A stretch of DNA of 64,000 nt from Paralithodes platypus (Eukaryota > Arthropoda > Malacostraca > Decapoda > Lithodidae): NCBI GenBank assembly GCA_032716605.1, contig CM064506.1:1875493-1939492 (forward strand), in the 5' to 3' direction. A program made the translations under genes and the position numbers. The notes beneath the pieces are model-generated. The model searched no databases. It was not told where the DNA came from and saw only the letters and a program-made list of their open reading frames with translations. Below are positions 33,962-44,987 of the stretch, piece by piece; within the stretch, counting starts at the first letter, position 1, and each line of letters begins with the position of its first letter.

Positions 33962-34417
33962 TAATGATATAAAACTGCTACGGTGTACAGTAAAGTACTA
34001 AAATTAAAAAGATAATTATTAATAACAAAAACTGAATCCAGAGAAGTAAAGAGATGGGAAGTGACAAGATCGTAATATTGATAAAACTGGAATAATAGTT
34101 ATATTTTAGTTGTATAAATAATTATTGAATGATAAGTGTACAGAATAGGTAACAAGCGAGTTATTTTTTAGTTACGTAAAAAGCAGTTTATTTATGTTGT
34201 TTCATTTGATATCTTTTTGTTGTGATATCTAACGTAAGTTTGGAACTACATTCTGTTTTGTTTCGTTATTGTTTATAGTGTTCAGCTGACGCTGAGTATA
34301 ATCGCTTAGTAGCTGAGTTATCGATTAGTAATGTATTTATTTAACTAATGTGTCTCTATACCATATTAATGCCAACTGTTCATAATTTACAGGATAATTA
34401 GCTACAAAATATTGGTA

Positions 34418-34600
34418 CTATAGTCCTTTCATTATAAGTAGCCCAGAAATCCTGACTCCTAGCCTCTGTAACTCAAAGAGGGTTAGAGTGAATGGGCTAT
34501 AAATTTCCACACCTCTTCCCTGACTGACTCTTCCCAAATGGCAGAAATATGAGCTCGATTACTCTAGCCTAGCTGAGTTTTCACGGACGGAATATAGCAA
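34418..34600 (+). mobile_element. Foldback-family repeat, left part
   Basis: Starts ACTATAGTCC and contains CCTCTGTAACTCAAAGAG and TTTCCACACCTCTTCCCTGA, matching the arm of the element at 48828. It ends where the retrotransposon copy begins. Confidence 0.6.
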
Positions 34601-35188
34601 TTTTCCCCTGCACAGCTTCTTGCTCTGTACAGGGGCATAGTGCGCCCTTGTATTGAGTATTGTTCACATGTGTGGGGAGGTTCCTCTCACACTGCTCTCC
34701 TAGACAAAGTTGAAAGGAAGGCCTTTCGTATCATTAACTCCCGTCCACTCACCAACTCTCTGCAATCTCTCTCTCTCCGCCGCAATGTTGCATCTCTCTC
34801 GCTATTCTATCGCTACTATAATAATCAGTGTTCCTCAGAGCTATCCCAGTGCATACCACCTCCTTTACGTAGGGCACGTGGTACCCGTCTTGCAACTCAA
34901 TCCCACCCCTACTCTGTGCAACTCTCCAACCCAAGAGTGAAACGTTACTCTCAAACTTTCTTCTACTCAACAGCTGAGCTCTGGAACTCTCTCCCAGAAT
35001 CAGTCTTTCCCTCTTCCTATGACTTAAATTGCTTCAAACTCCGTGTGTCCAGGCATTTTGGCTCGAACGTCCCTTGATTTTGGCCCTGTCACTCTTTCAA
35101 CTATGGGGGAGGCACTCGCTATAGGCAGTTATGCCTTTTGCCTCCCTCAATCACATAGAAAAAAAACAAAAAACAAAACAAAAAAAAT
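34601..35188 (+). pseudogene. Non-LTR retrotransposon 3' end, young copy
   Basis: 5'-truncated copy of a Jockey/CR1-like element. Open from 34601 to the stop at 35077, about 158 codons. It reads the post-catalytic C-terminal region: RPCIEYCSHVWGGSSH, LDKVERKAFRIINS, SLQSLSLRRNVASLSLFYRY, LWNSLPESVFPSSYDLNCFK. Then comes an untranslated tail (GTCACTCTTTCAACTATGG) and an A-rich end interrupted by C. It differs from 61030-61595 at only about two positions before the tail. No catalytic core is present, so it cannot act alone. Confidence 0.9.
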
Positions 35189-35434
35189 GTACCATTAACC
35201 CCTACAGCACCATGACTCCTTTTTACCCTTGACTCTGCCTAAAAGTAGACGATGTTCTGCAGTTTAAGAAGGACTTATGTTGTTAAGAGGCTTTATTGAT
35301 ATCGTATATACCCATTTGAATCATAGAGGTAGATTATAAACTAGAAATCGTCTACTGGTACCTAGAATATGATAACAATAAACGTAATGGTGGTGATGGG
35401 GATAATACAGACTATAGAAAGGACACACGGTAAT
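35189..35434. other. AT-rich spacer
   Basis: Contains a diverged family A' scrap (TTAACCCCTACAGCACCATG at 35196) but no right end. Confidence 0.35.
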
Positions 35435-35435
35435 T

Positions 35436-35740
35436 TTAAGGGGAGGTTTATAGTTTGTTCCTCCATCAAGCTTAAAATCACTCCCCCTAGACCCAATTTC
35501 AAGATAAATGTGTACATTTTATTTTTTCGGTAGTTCCTTTTAAATTACAGACTCGCTATCGCTCGCCAAGAACAAAATCGACACCTAAATGGCACGAAAG
35601 ATCTTAAAATTGACATAAATGGGGGCGAAAGTTCTTAAAATCACCGAACTAATGGGGCGAACGTCTTAAAATCTCAAGCTCAATGGGAGAGAAAGGAGCC
35701 CAGAAAAATATCACTCAAGTGGAAATCTCCCCGTAATTAA
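35436..35740 (+). mobile_element. Family B repeat, both TTAA ends
   Basis: TTAAGGGGAGGTTTATAG at the left and GTGGAAATCTCCCCGTAATT near the right, both next to TTAA. The inside shows three internal repeats (GGGGGCGAAAGTTCTTAAAA, ATGGGGCGAACGTCTTAAAA and a third). One of the two copies that define the family limits. Confidence 0.8.
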
Positions 35741-36072
35741 GGTATATATAAGTTGTTGGTATTAGATATATATAATTGCTTGAAGTTAGACCATTTAGTT
35801 TTACAATCAAACTAACCAAGATCCTGTGTGGGTGAAAGAATAAGTTACATATATATATATATTAATCTGCCCCACCCTCCTAACCCTTATCAGTTAACTA
35901 TATCTATCCATCCATGTTAATCCACCCTCTCTCCCCCCCCCCCCCCCCCCCTCCTCCTACCCCCCACATACACAGACATCTTCCCACCTAAGCTCCTTTA
36001 TAAGAGAGTTAAGAGGTAGGTCCATTTACGGTGTATTAATGGCTTACGTGTCATCACCATCACTAGCAAAGC

Positions 36073-36083
<11 letters not shown>

Positions 36084-36121
<38 letters not shown>
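36084..36121. repeat. (TA)n microsatellite
   Basis: AT array next to a CA run. The preceding 35741-36080 is AT- and C-rich spacer. Confidence 0.95.
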
Positions 36122-36248
36122 TGGATATATATCACGTATATCTCACAAAGACGCGTGATCAAATAAATATTGAGGTACAATCTCCAAGTTGGATTTCCCT
36201 TCTCTTTAATGTACTGTATATAGGAAAAGGTTAAGATTACTTTATTAT

Positions 36249-36318
36249 GCAATGGTGTAGTGGATTAAAAGCTTGGACACTTGTTCTGAATGTCGGAGGT
36301 TCGATCCCGGCTGGGGGT
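36249..36318 (+). mobile_element. tRNA-like SINE head
   Basis: A-box TGGTGTAGTGGATT (36253) and B-box GGTTCGATCCC (36298), 45 bases apart as in a tRNA. Followed directly by a TA microsatellite. It does not fold as a full tRNA by eye, so I call a tRNA-derived element rather than a tRNA gene. Confidence 0.6.
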
Positions 36319-36333
36319 ATCTAAATATATACC

Positions 36334-36334
<1 letters not shown>

Positions 36335-36400
<66 letters not shown>

Positions 36401-36445
36401 TGTATATATCTATATATATATATATATATATAGATAGATAGATCC
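36335..36445. repeat. (TA)n microsatellite, interrupted
   Basis: AT arrays with TACTGTATA and TAGATAGA parts. Confidence 0.95.
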
Positions 36446-36519
36446 TGTATTTATATTAGCAATATGGGAAAGGTTGGTGGGTAAATGTTTTGTTTTTAAA
36501 GGCCTCTTGTATTAGGATA

Positions 36520-36720
36520 TGCTTCACGCCCATGCCTACACCCACGCCCACACCCACGCCCACGCCCACGCCCACACCCACACCCACAACCACACCCTCA
36601 AACACAACTCACACCCCACACAATACATAACTCCCACACCCATACCCACAAACACAATTCACACCCACAAACTAATTACAGTACAATTCTTCACACCCAC
36701 ACATTTACAAATAGTTCACA

Positions 36721-36775
<55 letters not shown>
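36520..36775 (+). repeat. CACGCCCACACC array, then (CT)n
   Basis: Six-base CACGCC/CACACC units decay rightward into CACAAACACA, ending in a CT microsatellite (36723-36773). Confidence 0.9.
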
Positions 36776-36776
<1 letters not shown>

Positions 36777-36864
36777 GTATTAACATTAGCAATAAGGTTA
36801 AGGTTGTGGGGTAAGTATTTTGTCTCTTAAAGGCCGCCCCTTGAGTGACTTGACCTTCCCACAC

Positions 36865-37228
36865 CCACGGTCTAGATTCACGCCCACACCCACGTGTTTC
36901 TATTCACACCCACACCCACTTTCTTACATTCACTCCCACGTTTTTCTATTCACGCCCACACCCACTTTCTATATTCACACCCAAGTTCTTCTATTCACGC
37001 CCACACCCACGTTCTATATTCACGCCCACGTTCTTCTATTCATGCCCACACCCATGTTCTATATTCACGCCCACGTTCTTTTGCTCACGCCCACACCCAC
37101 TTTCTATAATTCACACCCACGTTCTATATTCACGCCCACGTTCCTATAATCGCGCCCAAACCCACGTTCTTATATTCACGCCAACACCAACGCCCAAGTT
37201 CTATATTCACGCCCACACCCACGTTATA
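36865..37228 (+). repeat. Minisatellite CACGCCCACACCCACG + TTCTATATT
   Basis: About 14 units of 20-26 bases alternate between long and short forms of the CACGCCCAC block and TTCTTCTATT/TTCTATATT spacers. Frames over it are artefacts. Confidence 0.9.
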
Positions 37229-37319
37229 GTAAGTGTCTGTGTGCATTTACTTTATAATCACAACTATTCTCTTTACCTAACTACCTATCTATCTAACTAA
37301 CAGTATATATAATTATAAT

Positions 37320-37343
37320 ATATATATATATATACAGTATACA

Positions 37344-37402
<59 letters not shown>
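37320..37402. repeat. (TA)n microsatellite
   Basis: AT arrays with TACAGTATA interruptions. Confidence 0.95.
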
Positions 37403-37405
<3 letters not shown>

Positions 37406-37447
37406 CTGTATATTTAGTTATCTCTCTATATCTGCCGACCTACAGTA

Positions 37448-37565
37448 GATGTGATTTTTTTTTTTCCTGTTTGGGCTCCGTCTCGAGTCGGCCACCCCCA
37501 GCTATAGGGTACTTGCCTGTGTGTATGCATACATAGATGCATCTATCTATCTATCTATCTATCGA
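37448..37565 (+). mobile_element. Family C short repeat with (CTAT)n tail
   Basis: T-run, CCTGTTTGGGCTCCGTCTCG, AGTCGGCCACCCCCAG, then a CTAT microsatellite. The same phrase is at 30850 (fragment) and 54672, where it interrupts a family A MITE. The tetranucleotide tail looks like part of the element. Confidence 0.6.
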
Positions 37566-37872
37566 ACAGTATATCATTCTATCTATCTATTTATCAGTGT
37601 ATCTCTCTCCAACCCCTCCTTACACACACACACTGGTCTCATGGTAATTCTTGTGTTCATTATCGTACTGGCGAATGACGGTCATGCTCCAGTCTTCTTG
37701 TTAAAGACTGCCGCTGGTGATATTATTACGCTAACACACGATAACCGGAAATACACACACACACACACACACACAATATCAGGAAGGACACACACTAACA
37801 CACGCGCTCTTATACATATACAGTACATGCATAATTATGTATGCCCAGTACTCTCTCTCTCTCTCACAAGCA

Positions 37873-38048
<176 letters not shown>

Positions 38049-38073
38049 TACTAATATCGTATACACACACGAT

Positions 38074-38076
<3 letters not shown>

Positions 38077-38144
<68 letters not shown>

Positions 38145-38180
38145 CGCTCGCTCGCTCTCGCTCTCTCTCTCTCTCTCTCA
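38077..38180. repeat. (CT)n microsatellite with (CTCG)n patch
   Basis: CT array with four CGCT units inside. Confidence 0.97.
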
Positions 38181-38431
38181 TGTATAGCCACTAAATACAC
38201 TCGGACCAGTTAATAAAGCACCCACTGATTCACCCCAGCGAGGACATACCCATTAACGGTATATAAGATGACCAAAGATGATCTAATACAGTATATATAG
38301 AATAATGGTACCAGTTAATTGATGCACGCACTTCTGATTCACACTCATATACACACACACACTTGCACGCCACTCTAAGTCGTACACGCAAATGGGATCT
38401 TTATCACCATATATACATGCACTCAATCATC

Positions 38432-38432
<1 letters not shown>

Positions 38433-38508
<76 letters not shown>
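38433..38508. repeat. (CA)n microsatellite
   Basis: About 38 units. Confidence 0.97.
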
Positions 38509-38512
<4 letters not shown>

Positions 38513-38564
38513 CCACAATAACTACCAATACATGCACTCACTTCAACACCTCCTGCCTTATATA

Positions 38565-39215
38565 ACCCCACACACCCACACACCCAACTAATGTACCCAT
38601 ACAAACCCCATTAATATCCCACACCCTACAACATGCTACCCACCATCCACCCACACTTGTTAATACACCCACATACCTCATAACACCTCATCCACACGCA
38701 AAGACACATCCATCTACACGCACCCACAACTCCCTCACTGCCACCAACACATTCACACATATACCCACACTCCCACCAACACACCAACGCTCTCACACCA
38801 TACCCACACACATACCCACATACACTAACACACCCACACTCCCACACCAACACACCCAAGCATCCTTCCACAATGTTCTCACACCACACCCACACACATA
38901 AACACACCCCTACACACACACACCAGTACACCCACACACCCATGCATCCTTCCCTAATGCTCTCATACACCACACCCACCCACATAAACACCCTCCTCCC
39001 CTTCCCACACACCCACACACCCAAGCATCCTTCCACAACACCCACACACCCACACCCCTACACACACACACCAGTACACCCACACACCCATACATCCTTC
39101 CCTAATGCTCTCATACACCACACCCACCCACATAAACACCCTCCTCCCCTTCCCACACACCCACACACCCAAGCATCCTTCCACAACACCCACACACCCA
39201 CACCCACACACACCA
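38565..39215 (+). repeat. CA/CCCA-rich region with 147-bp tandem duplication
   Basis: CCCTACACACACACACCAGT begins at about 38907 and again at about 39055; both units continue through ATCCTTCCCTAATGCTCTCA and CATAAACACCCTCCTCCCCT. Only one or two substitutions were seen between the units. Glycine/valine/cysteine frames on the minus strand are artefacts. Confidence 0.9.
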
Positions 39216-39432
39216 CGTCATGAGTGCTGTAAGTGAACCTAGACTTCTAAAATGCCACAGCTTTCTTAGAACCTCCGCCAGCCGTCTTGAGGGTGTGGTG
39301 GTGGTGGTGGTGTCTACTGAGTAATAATGTAAACAATAACATCACCAGAGGGGGTACGACACTATTATACACTTCCTGGTTTGAGCTGCAGGAGGTTTAG
39401 GTTGGGGTTTCGTGAAGATTGGTAAGAGGTTA

Positions 39433-39436
<4 letters not shown>

Positions 39437-39466
<30 letters not shown>
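39437..39466. repeat. (TA)n microsatellite
   Basis: Short AT array. Confidence 0.9.
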
Positions 39467-39469
<3 letters not shown>

Positions 39470-39499
39470 TACATATCACAAATACACGTGTGCCACTAA

Positions 39500-39603
39500 A
39501 TGTTTTAATCTCTCAGTGGGGTTTGGCCGTGGTGGAGTTGGTTAAAGCGTCGGCTATCGTCCTGACGGTCGACGGTTCGAACCCCACTGAGAGATTAAAA
39601 CAT
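39500..39603 (+). mobile_element. tRNA-like sequence within a perfect 24-bp inverted repeat
   Basis: The arm ATGTTTTAATCTCTCAGTGG+GGTT (39500-39523) is exactly repeated inverted at 39580-39603. Between them lie an A-box-like TGGTGGAGTTGGTTAAAG and a B-box GGTTCGAACCCC that overlaps the right arm. The arrangement resembles a tRNA with an acceptor stem prolonged to 24 pairs. Simple TA sequence follows. Confidence 0.75.
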
Positions 39604-39654
39604 ATATATATATTATATAGGCTACTGTATATACAGTGCATAATATATATATTC

Positions 39655-39657
<3 letters not shown>

Positions 39658-39733
<76 letters not shown>
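39658..39733. repeat. (TA)n microsatellite
   Basis: About 38 AT units. Confidence 0.97.
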
Positions 39734-39734
<1 letters not shown>

Positions 39735-39920
39735 TGTATATATATATAATATATATATATAATAAAGGCTAAGGATAATTAAAGCCAGATAAGATGTCCT
39801 TGGCCACTGGTATTACATTTATGGTAATTTGTCACACTCGGAAATGCTTGTAGACTATGAATAAGTTAAGCATGTAAATATGTGTGCACTTGAGAAGGTT
39901 GAGTTGTGTGATAAATGTAT

Positions 39921-40032
<112 letters not shown>

Positions 40033-40537
40033 TTCAACTCTCCTTTTCTATCGGATATGCCATCTCTACTAGAAATAAGTCCTGACCACCTCTTTTGAAT
40101 CGTAAGGTCTGTGTGGCCAGTATATATATGTAAATATATGTAAATCTCACTTAAATACACACACAATATATACACACAATATATAATTATACTGAATATA
40201 AAGACAAACAACCAAACGCAATGCTACACTATGAGATGCTATTTGATTTAAAAGACAATATCTAAAATTAACCATTCACACTAAGGGGAATACCTAACCT
40301 CAACAAGCTACTAAAGATATAATTCAACTAGACACGGTTAGCAGAAGAATTATAATACAATATATTCACATAATCTCCCTCTCACGACGCAGCCTAGTAA
40401 GGAAAGTTAGTGGTTTGGAAAATAGCAAGAAGAGAAAAAATGGGTGTCCTCTTAAAATGAAAATCTAGCCTAATGGGTGAGCAGGTGCATAGATGTATAG
40501 ATAAACAGATAGATAAGTTATATTTATAGATAAATAC

Positions 40538-40708
40538 AGACACACACACACACACACACACAGAGAAAGAGAGAGAGAGAGAGAGAGTGAGTTACAGTTA
40601 CACAGAGATACACAGATACGCAGACCACACAGACCTTGCGGTCTCGACTAGACGGTCCGGCCTTAATACTTCTAGACAGGGACAGTTTATAGTGGAAGAA
40701 TGGGACAG

Positions 40709-40741
<33 letters not shown>

Positions 40742-40742
40742 C
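40538..40742. repeat. (CA)n and (GA)n patches
   Basis: CA/GA at 40538-40590 and GA at 40716-40740 around a unique segment. 40743-40975 is spacer. Confidence 0.9.
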
Positions 40743-40975
40743 GCAGATACGCACATATACGCATACACCCATGTGATGAAGTAATACTGGAGCCTAGAGT
40801 AATGTAGAACAAGTTGGTTGGTTCCTTACATGTTAGTTAATTTGCATGTAATCTGATAAAGCAATATGGGTTTGTCTACTTGGGTTAGGCTCACTGGGAG
40901 ATAAGCTAGTTAGTATCAAGGATATTTGGTGGTGGAGTTCAGGTTCTTATATACAGTATACTGTATATAGGTAGA

Positions 40976-40989
40976 TATATATATATACA

Positions 40990-41030
<41 letters not shown>
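40976..41030. repeat. (TA)n microsatellite
   Basis: AT array ending in GACAGACAGATAGATG. Confidence 0.95.
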
Positions 41031-41034
<4 letters not shown>

Positions 41035-41172
41035 GACAGATAGATGAGATAGACGAGAAGAAAGAAGGGGAGAGGGGAAATATATTTTAAATAAGAAAGT
41101 ATTATATTTTCTAAATTACGATGTAGAACTGTCCTTCAAATGTGACGATACAGTAAACACAAAACACGATCG

Positions 41173-41183
41173 TGTGTGTGTGT

Positions 41184-41229
<46 letters not shown>
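41173..41229. repeat. (GT)n microsatellite
   Basis: About 28 units. Confidence 0.97.
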
Positions 41230-41232
<3 letters not shown>

Positions 41233-41368
41233 AATGAATCATGGACAAGATAATAAATACAACTAACCCCCAATTAGGTTTAACCCGTCAAACCCCGTAC
41301 TGGCAAGGCTGCTTTAGATGATTCACAGTAACGGGGCGTATTGTTAGTTAGCATTAACGGGGTGGTGA

Positions 41369-41805
41369 CTAAAGGCAGTGTCACGCGAGCTATTTTGTCC
41401 GTCACTATTTACGGGCAATTATTGTAGTCCGGCAATTTAACCCTTTGAGTACCAGCGACGTGTGTTATACTGTTTTCTACCAAAATTTAGACAATATTAT
41501 GCAGCTTAGGAAGGAGCTGTGGTAGTTAGAAAGGAAATTTGAGATAGTTTGAAGCCTTATTATTGCTAGAGGTCCTTCCTAAGCTGAATAAAATCGTCTA
41601 ATAGTTGCCAGAATATTATAAAAGGGACGCCCCTGGTACTGAGTTAAAATAGGTAAACAATATAAGTTTCATAAGAACTGAACTACCAAACATAATCTAC
41701 CTACGACCTAGTTTCCGATTACAATGCAAAAAAAGCCTCAAAAAAGTACGAGAACTAACTTGCTCTTCGATAATTGCCGGAAAATGCGTTCGTGTGACCC
41801 CCAGT
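41369..41805. mobile_element. Family E inverted-repeat element, carrying a nested family A MITE
   Basis: Left end CAGTGTCACGCGAGC and ATTTTGTCC..GGCAATTATT; right end reversed GGGTCACACGAACGC, ATTTTCCGGCAATTATC. A complete family A MITE (41437-41647) sits inside. A weak left-end relative occurs at 7280 (GGCAGTAGCACACGGG). I could not settle the target duplication, so superfamily is open. Confidence 0.55.
41437..41647 (+). mobile_element. Family A TTAA MITE, nested
   Basis: TTAACCCTTTGAGTACCAGC to GGTACTGAGTTAA; core ATCGTCTAATAGTTGCCAGA. Inserted at a TTAA of family E, so younger than its host. Confidence 0.75.
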
Positions 41806-41921
41806 GGTGATATATATGCCCATGACATCATAGGCACAAGTAGCTTCCGTGCATGACTTCTGCGGTATGTTATGTGTTCTGCGGGTACCGTAAGTGTTTG
41901 CTCCCTAGACCTCCAGCAAGC

Positions 41922-42136
41922 TTAACCTCTTCTGTACCGGCGACGTATTTTCCATTATATTCTGGCAACTATTAGACGATTTCGTTAAGCTTAGGAACGA
42001 CGTCTACCCATTAACAGGCTACACACCATTTTAATTAATCCGATTTGCTATCATATATCTTTCCTAAGCTTCATAAAATCGTCTAAATGTAGCTCAAATC
42101 AAATGCAAAATACGTCACCGGTAATGAAGGGGTTAA
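41922..42136 (+). mobile_element. Family A TTAA MITE
   Basis: TTAACCTCTTCTGTACCGGC to TCACCGGTAATGAAGGGGTT+AA. Its left side abuts a family B end fragment (CTCCCTAGACCTCCAGCAAG, 41900-41921). Confidence 0.8.
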
Positions 42137-42139
42137 ACA

Positions 42140-42447
42140 CACACACACACACACACACACACAAGACCCCTTTCGAGAGATAGATATGTACGAAGATGAA
42201 TACGGGCCATGGTATGAATGGACAAAAAATTAAATTAAAATACAAAGTTAAATGTGTGAATATTATCCATCCAGATCAGACACTACTCAATCTTTCGAGA
42301 AAAAAAAATAAAAAGTGAGTCTCTGTTCGGAGTATCACTCATCCAAACTTTTTTTTTCAGACAAGATATTCACACAGTTACTCTAAGAATACAAAGTAAC
42401 TCAAAATAATATCAATCTATGAAATTACTGATAACACGGAGCGGCCC
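42140..42447. other. AT-rich spacer downstream of the orphan frame
   Basis: A CA run at 42137-42162, then AT-rich DNA. No clear poly(A) tail or element end adjoins the stop codon of the minus-strand frame at 42448. Confidence 0.4.
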
Positions 42448-43787
42448 CTAATTCTCTATCCCCTGGTTGTCCCTCCACCATGCCTCTGCATTCCGAACGA
42501 CTCTCGCCCTGTTCTTTTTAAACCATCGGACCCTCTGCGTTTCTGTCATGTTGAGTGGCTTGGGCGTATCGTCCGGGTATAGACTTAAATACTTTTCAAC
42601 TATCTCATTACTAATATTTTCAAGTGCCAATTGGGTTTTTGCCTTCTTTTTGTCCCGGCGCCACTTATTATGCGACCAAATAGGAGACGGTGCGGTATCC
42701 TCCAGATCGTTCATGGGGGAGGGTTTTCTAGAACATTTATTGGGGAGGGATCTTCCATTGGGGAGGGGTCTTCGGGATCGATCATTGAGGTTGGTTCCTC
42801 CAGAATCCCTTGGTTGTCCCGCCACCATGCCTCCGCATTCCTAGTAACTCTTGCCCTATTTTTTTTAAACCATCGGACCCTCTGCGATTCATTCATGTTG
42901 GGAGGCTTGGGCGTATCATCCGGGTACAGACTTAGATACTTTTCTACTATCTCATGACTAGCATTTTCGAACGTCGATACAGCTTTTGCCTTCTGTTTGA
43001 CCCGGCGCCACTTACTATAGGACGAAACAGGAAACTGGTCGTTACTTTCAACGACCTGGTTGGCCTCATAAATAACCTGCTGATTATCTCCATCGACCTG
43101 GTTGGCCTCATCAATAACCTGTTGGTTATCTCCATCGACCGGGTTGGCCTCATCAATAACCTGCTGGTTATCTCCATGGACCGGGTTGGCCTCATCAATA
43201 ACCGGCTGGTTATCTCCATCGACTGGGTTGGCCTCATCAATAACTGGCTGGTTATCTCCATCGACCGGGTTGGCCTCATCAATAACTGGCTGGTTATCTC
43301 TATCGACCGGGTTGGCCTCATCAATAACCTGCTGGTTATCTCCAACGACCGGGTTGGCTTCATCAATAACCGGCTGATTATCTCCAACGACCGGGTTGGC
43401 CTCATTAATGCCATGATTGGCCTCGTTGACACACTGGTCGGCCTCGTCATTAACATTAATCCAACATTTTTGGATAGTTTTCAATCCCCGTATCCATTTG
43501 AGTTTAACGCTACTAAAACCCTTTGTAAGTTGTATTACCATAGCTGTTTTAAACTTATATTCTACTGTCCCATTATCGAAACGCCAATTTTTTGTATCCA
43601 GAATAATTATTTTGTTCTGTTTATTGAAGATGCTATTTGTAAACCACTTTTGGGGTTTATTTTGAGGTTTAATTATCAGTATTTTAGGCAATTTTTCCAT
43701 GGAATGCGACTGTGTGGGGAAATAGTGTACGCTATGCAGCGTTACACTAAGATCCACTGGGGGAACTAGAATATCGTACGAGTACAT
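42448..43787 (-). CDS. Orphan repeat protein with two homeodomain-helix-like domains (frameshifted)
   Basis: I do not recognise this gene. The first open frame (43787-42711, 358 codons) has an N-terminal region of about 115 residues with no known motif. Residues about 122-250 are roughly eight repeats of 14 residues (EANPVDGDNQPVID type), encoded by a 42-bp repeat. Residues 259-327 form a basic/aromatic domain: KWRR, then EIVEKYLSLYPDDTPKPPNM, then QRVRWFKKNRARVTRN and AEAWWRDNQG. After an acidic Pro/Ser linker the frame stops at 42711. A second copy of the domain (42666-42451) follows in another frame; a one-base difference in the G5 run at 42715-42719 (C5 on the coding strand) accounts for the shift. 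Differences between the domain copies are mostly synonymous, implying past protein selection. Helix 3 of homeodomains is the closest pattern I see, but the invariant Asn is replaced by Lys. No intron is visible. It could be a host orphan gene, a domesticated element or a degraded mobile-element gene. Confidence 0.55.
43060..43420 (-). repeat. 42-bp coding minisatellite, about 8.5 units
   Basis: Plus-strand unit GGTTGGCCTCATCAATAACC plus TGCTGGTTATCTCCATCGACC-like remainder. It lies wholly inside the orphan frame, and length 42 preserves the reading frame. Several units are nearly identical, suggesting ongoing copy-number change. Confidence 0.95.
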
Positions 43788-43889
43788 GGCTTAATTCACT
43801 CCGTTTAATCAAATACGTTAACTAAAACGATTTAGAACGCAAACGGAAGAGAAAACGAAACACTTGCTAATGAATCAACGCACAGAACA

Positions 43890-44100
43890 AAAGTGAGCTG
43901 GTGTAGAGACTAGCGTCTTGGACTTTCGCCCAGGATCGCGTCCACACTCGGCGCATTAAAGATTTTTCACAAGCACTGAGTCATTACCGTCCCTCATGAG
44001 CAAGGGGATGGGATAGTAGTACAGGACCCCAATGGAAATACGCCTAATCGGCCTTATTGGGCTATCCTTAGCTGGCTTAGCATGCACTAGCTTTAAGAAC
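43890..44100 (+). repeat. Interspersed-repeat-like segment
   Basis: GAGCTGGTGTAGAGACTAGC has an A-box look; the following TTACCGTCCCTCATGAGCAA, GTACAGGACCCCAATGG and TTAGCATGCACTA look like the body of a decapod repeat. No second full copy exists in the window. Confidence 0.35.
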
Positions 44101-44752
44101 TATTACTATTATTATTATTAGCTCACTTCCTTGAGTGATCGAACTATAGTACTATAGCCTATAGTGCCGTACTAAAATATCTACATAGCTATTGATGTTT
44201 TTTGTTTCATTAACTCTTAATCCAACTTTGTTTATCGCATCTAAATGCATAATGATTATTAAAAACGGGCTATTATTATTTACAATAGCCTAGGTATAAA
44301 TTAACGAATATAAAAAAAAAGCGTTTCGGATAAAATTATAATATATGATAGTTACCCATAATAATGCATCCGTTTTCTCTTATACCTTATAAAAGAAAAT
44401 GCATCAATTTTATGGGTAACTAAAATATAAAATATGATCACCAGGTAATTACGATGATGCTCCCTTTATACTGGGTTATGACCACTTACGTTTTTTTGGC
44501 TATAATAATTATGCTAGGTACGATAAATACATTTTATTTTGTTTTTATTTATTATTTTTAGTTGGGCACATTGCTAGCTTGCATGGTTGGTGGGTGGTGT
44601 ATCCCATTTAAATGCAAATTATTTCCGATAAAATTTAAGGACAACATTTTTAAAAAATCACATAACAAAATGGAAAACCTCCGGTTTGATCTATAAAACG
44701 GGGGAGGTTCGAAAGTATAAATGCACCGGAAGTTCAAGAAAACATCACTATA
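44101..44752. other. AT-rich spacer
   Basis: Contains an imperfect inverted pair: GATAGTTACCCATAATAATG and AATTTTATGGGTAACTAA (44347-44425) around AGAAAATGCATC. No gene recognised. Confidence 0.4.
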
Positions 44753-44754
44753 TA

Positions 44755-44945
44755 AAAATATGGTCCATTCATTTTAGGTAGGTCAGAAATCGTGACCCCT
44801 AAGTTCCTAACTTCTGTAACTCAAAAAAAGGCTAGAGCAAATGGGCTGTACATTTCCACACCTCTTCCCTAGATGACCCTTCCTAAATAGTAGAAATAGT
44901 AGCTCAAATACTTCAGTCGTATATAAGTGGTCAAGATTTTCGCCT
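44755..44945 (+). mobile_element. Foldback-family repeat, left part
   Basis: GGTCCATTCATTTTAGGTAG, GAAATCGTGACC, TCTGTAACTCAAAAAAAGG, ACATTTCCACACCTCTTCCC; same order as 34418 and the left arm at 48828. Confidence 0.6.
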
Positions 44946-44987
44946 ACCAATAATTAATTTTCGTCCGTTGCAATCCCTCCTATTCGT

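Noticed and set aside
36249..36318. Functional tRNA gene
   Set aside because: A- and B-boxes are present but the arms do not pair as a complete tRNA by eye; better explained as a tRNA-derived repeat.
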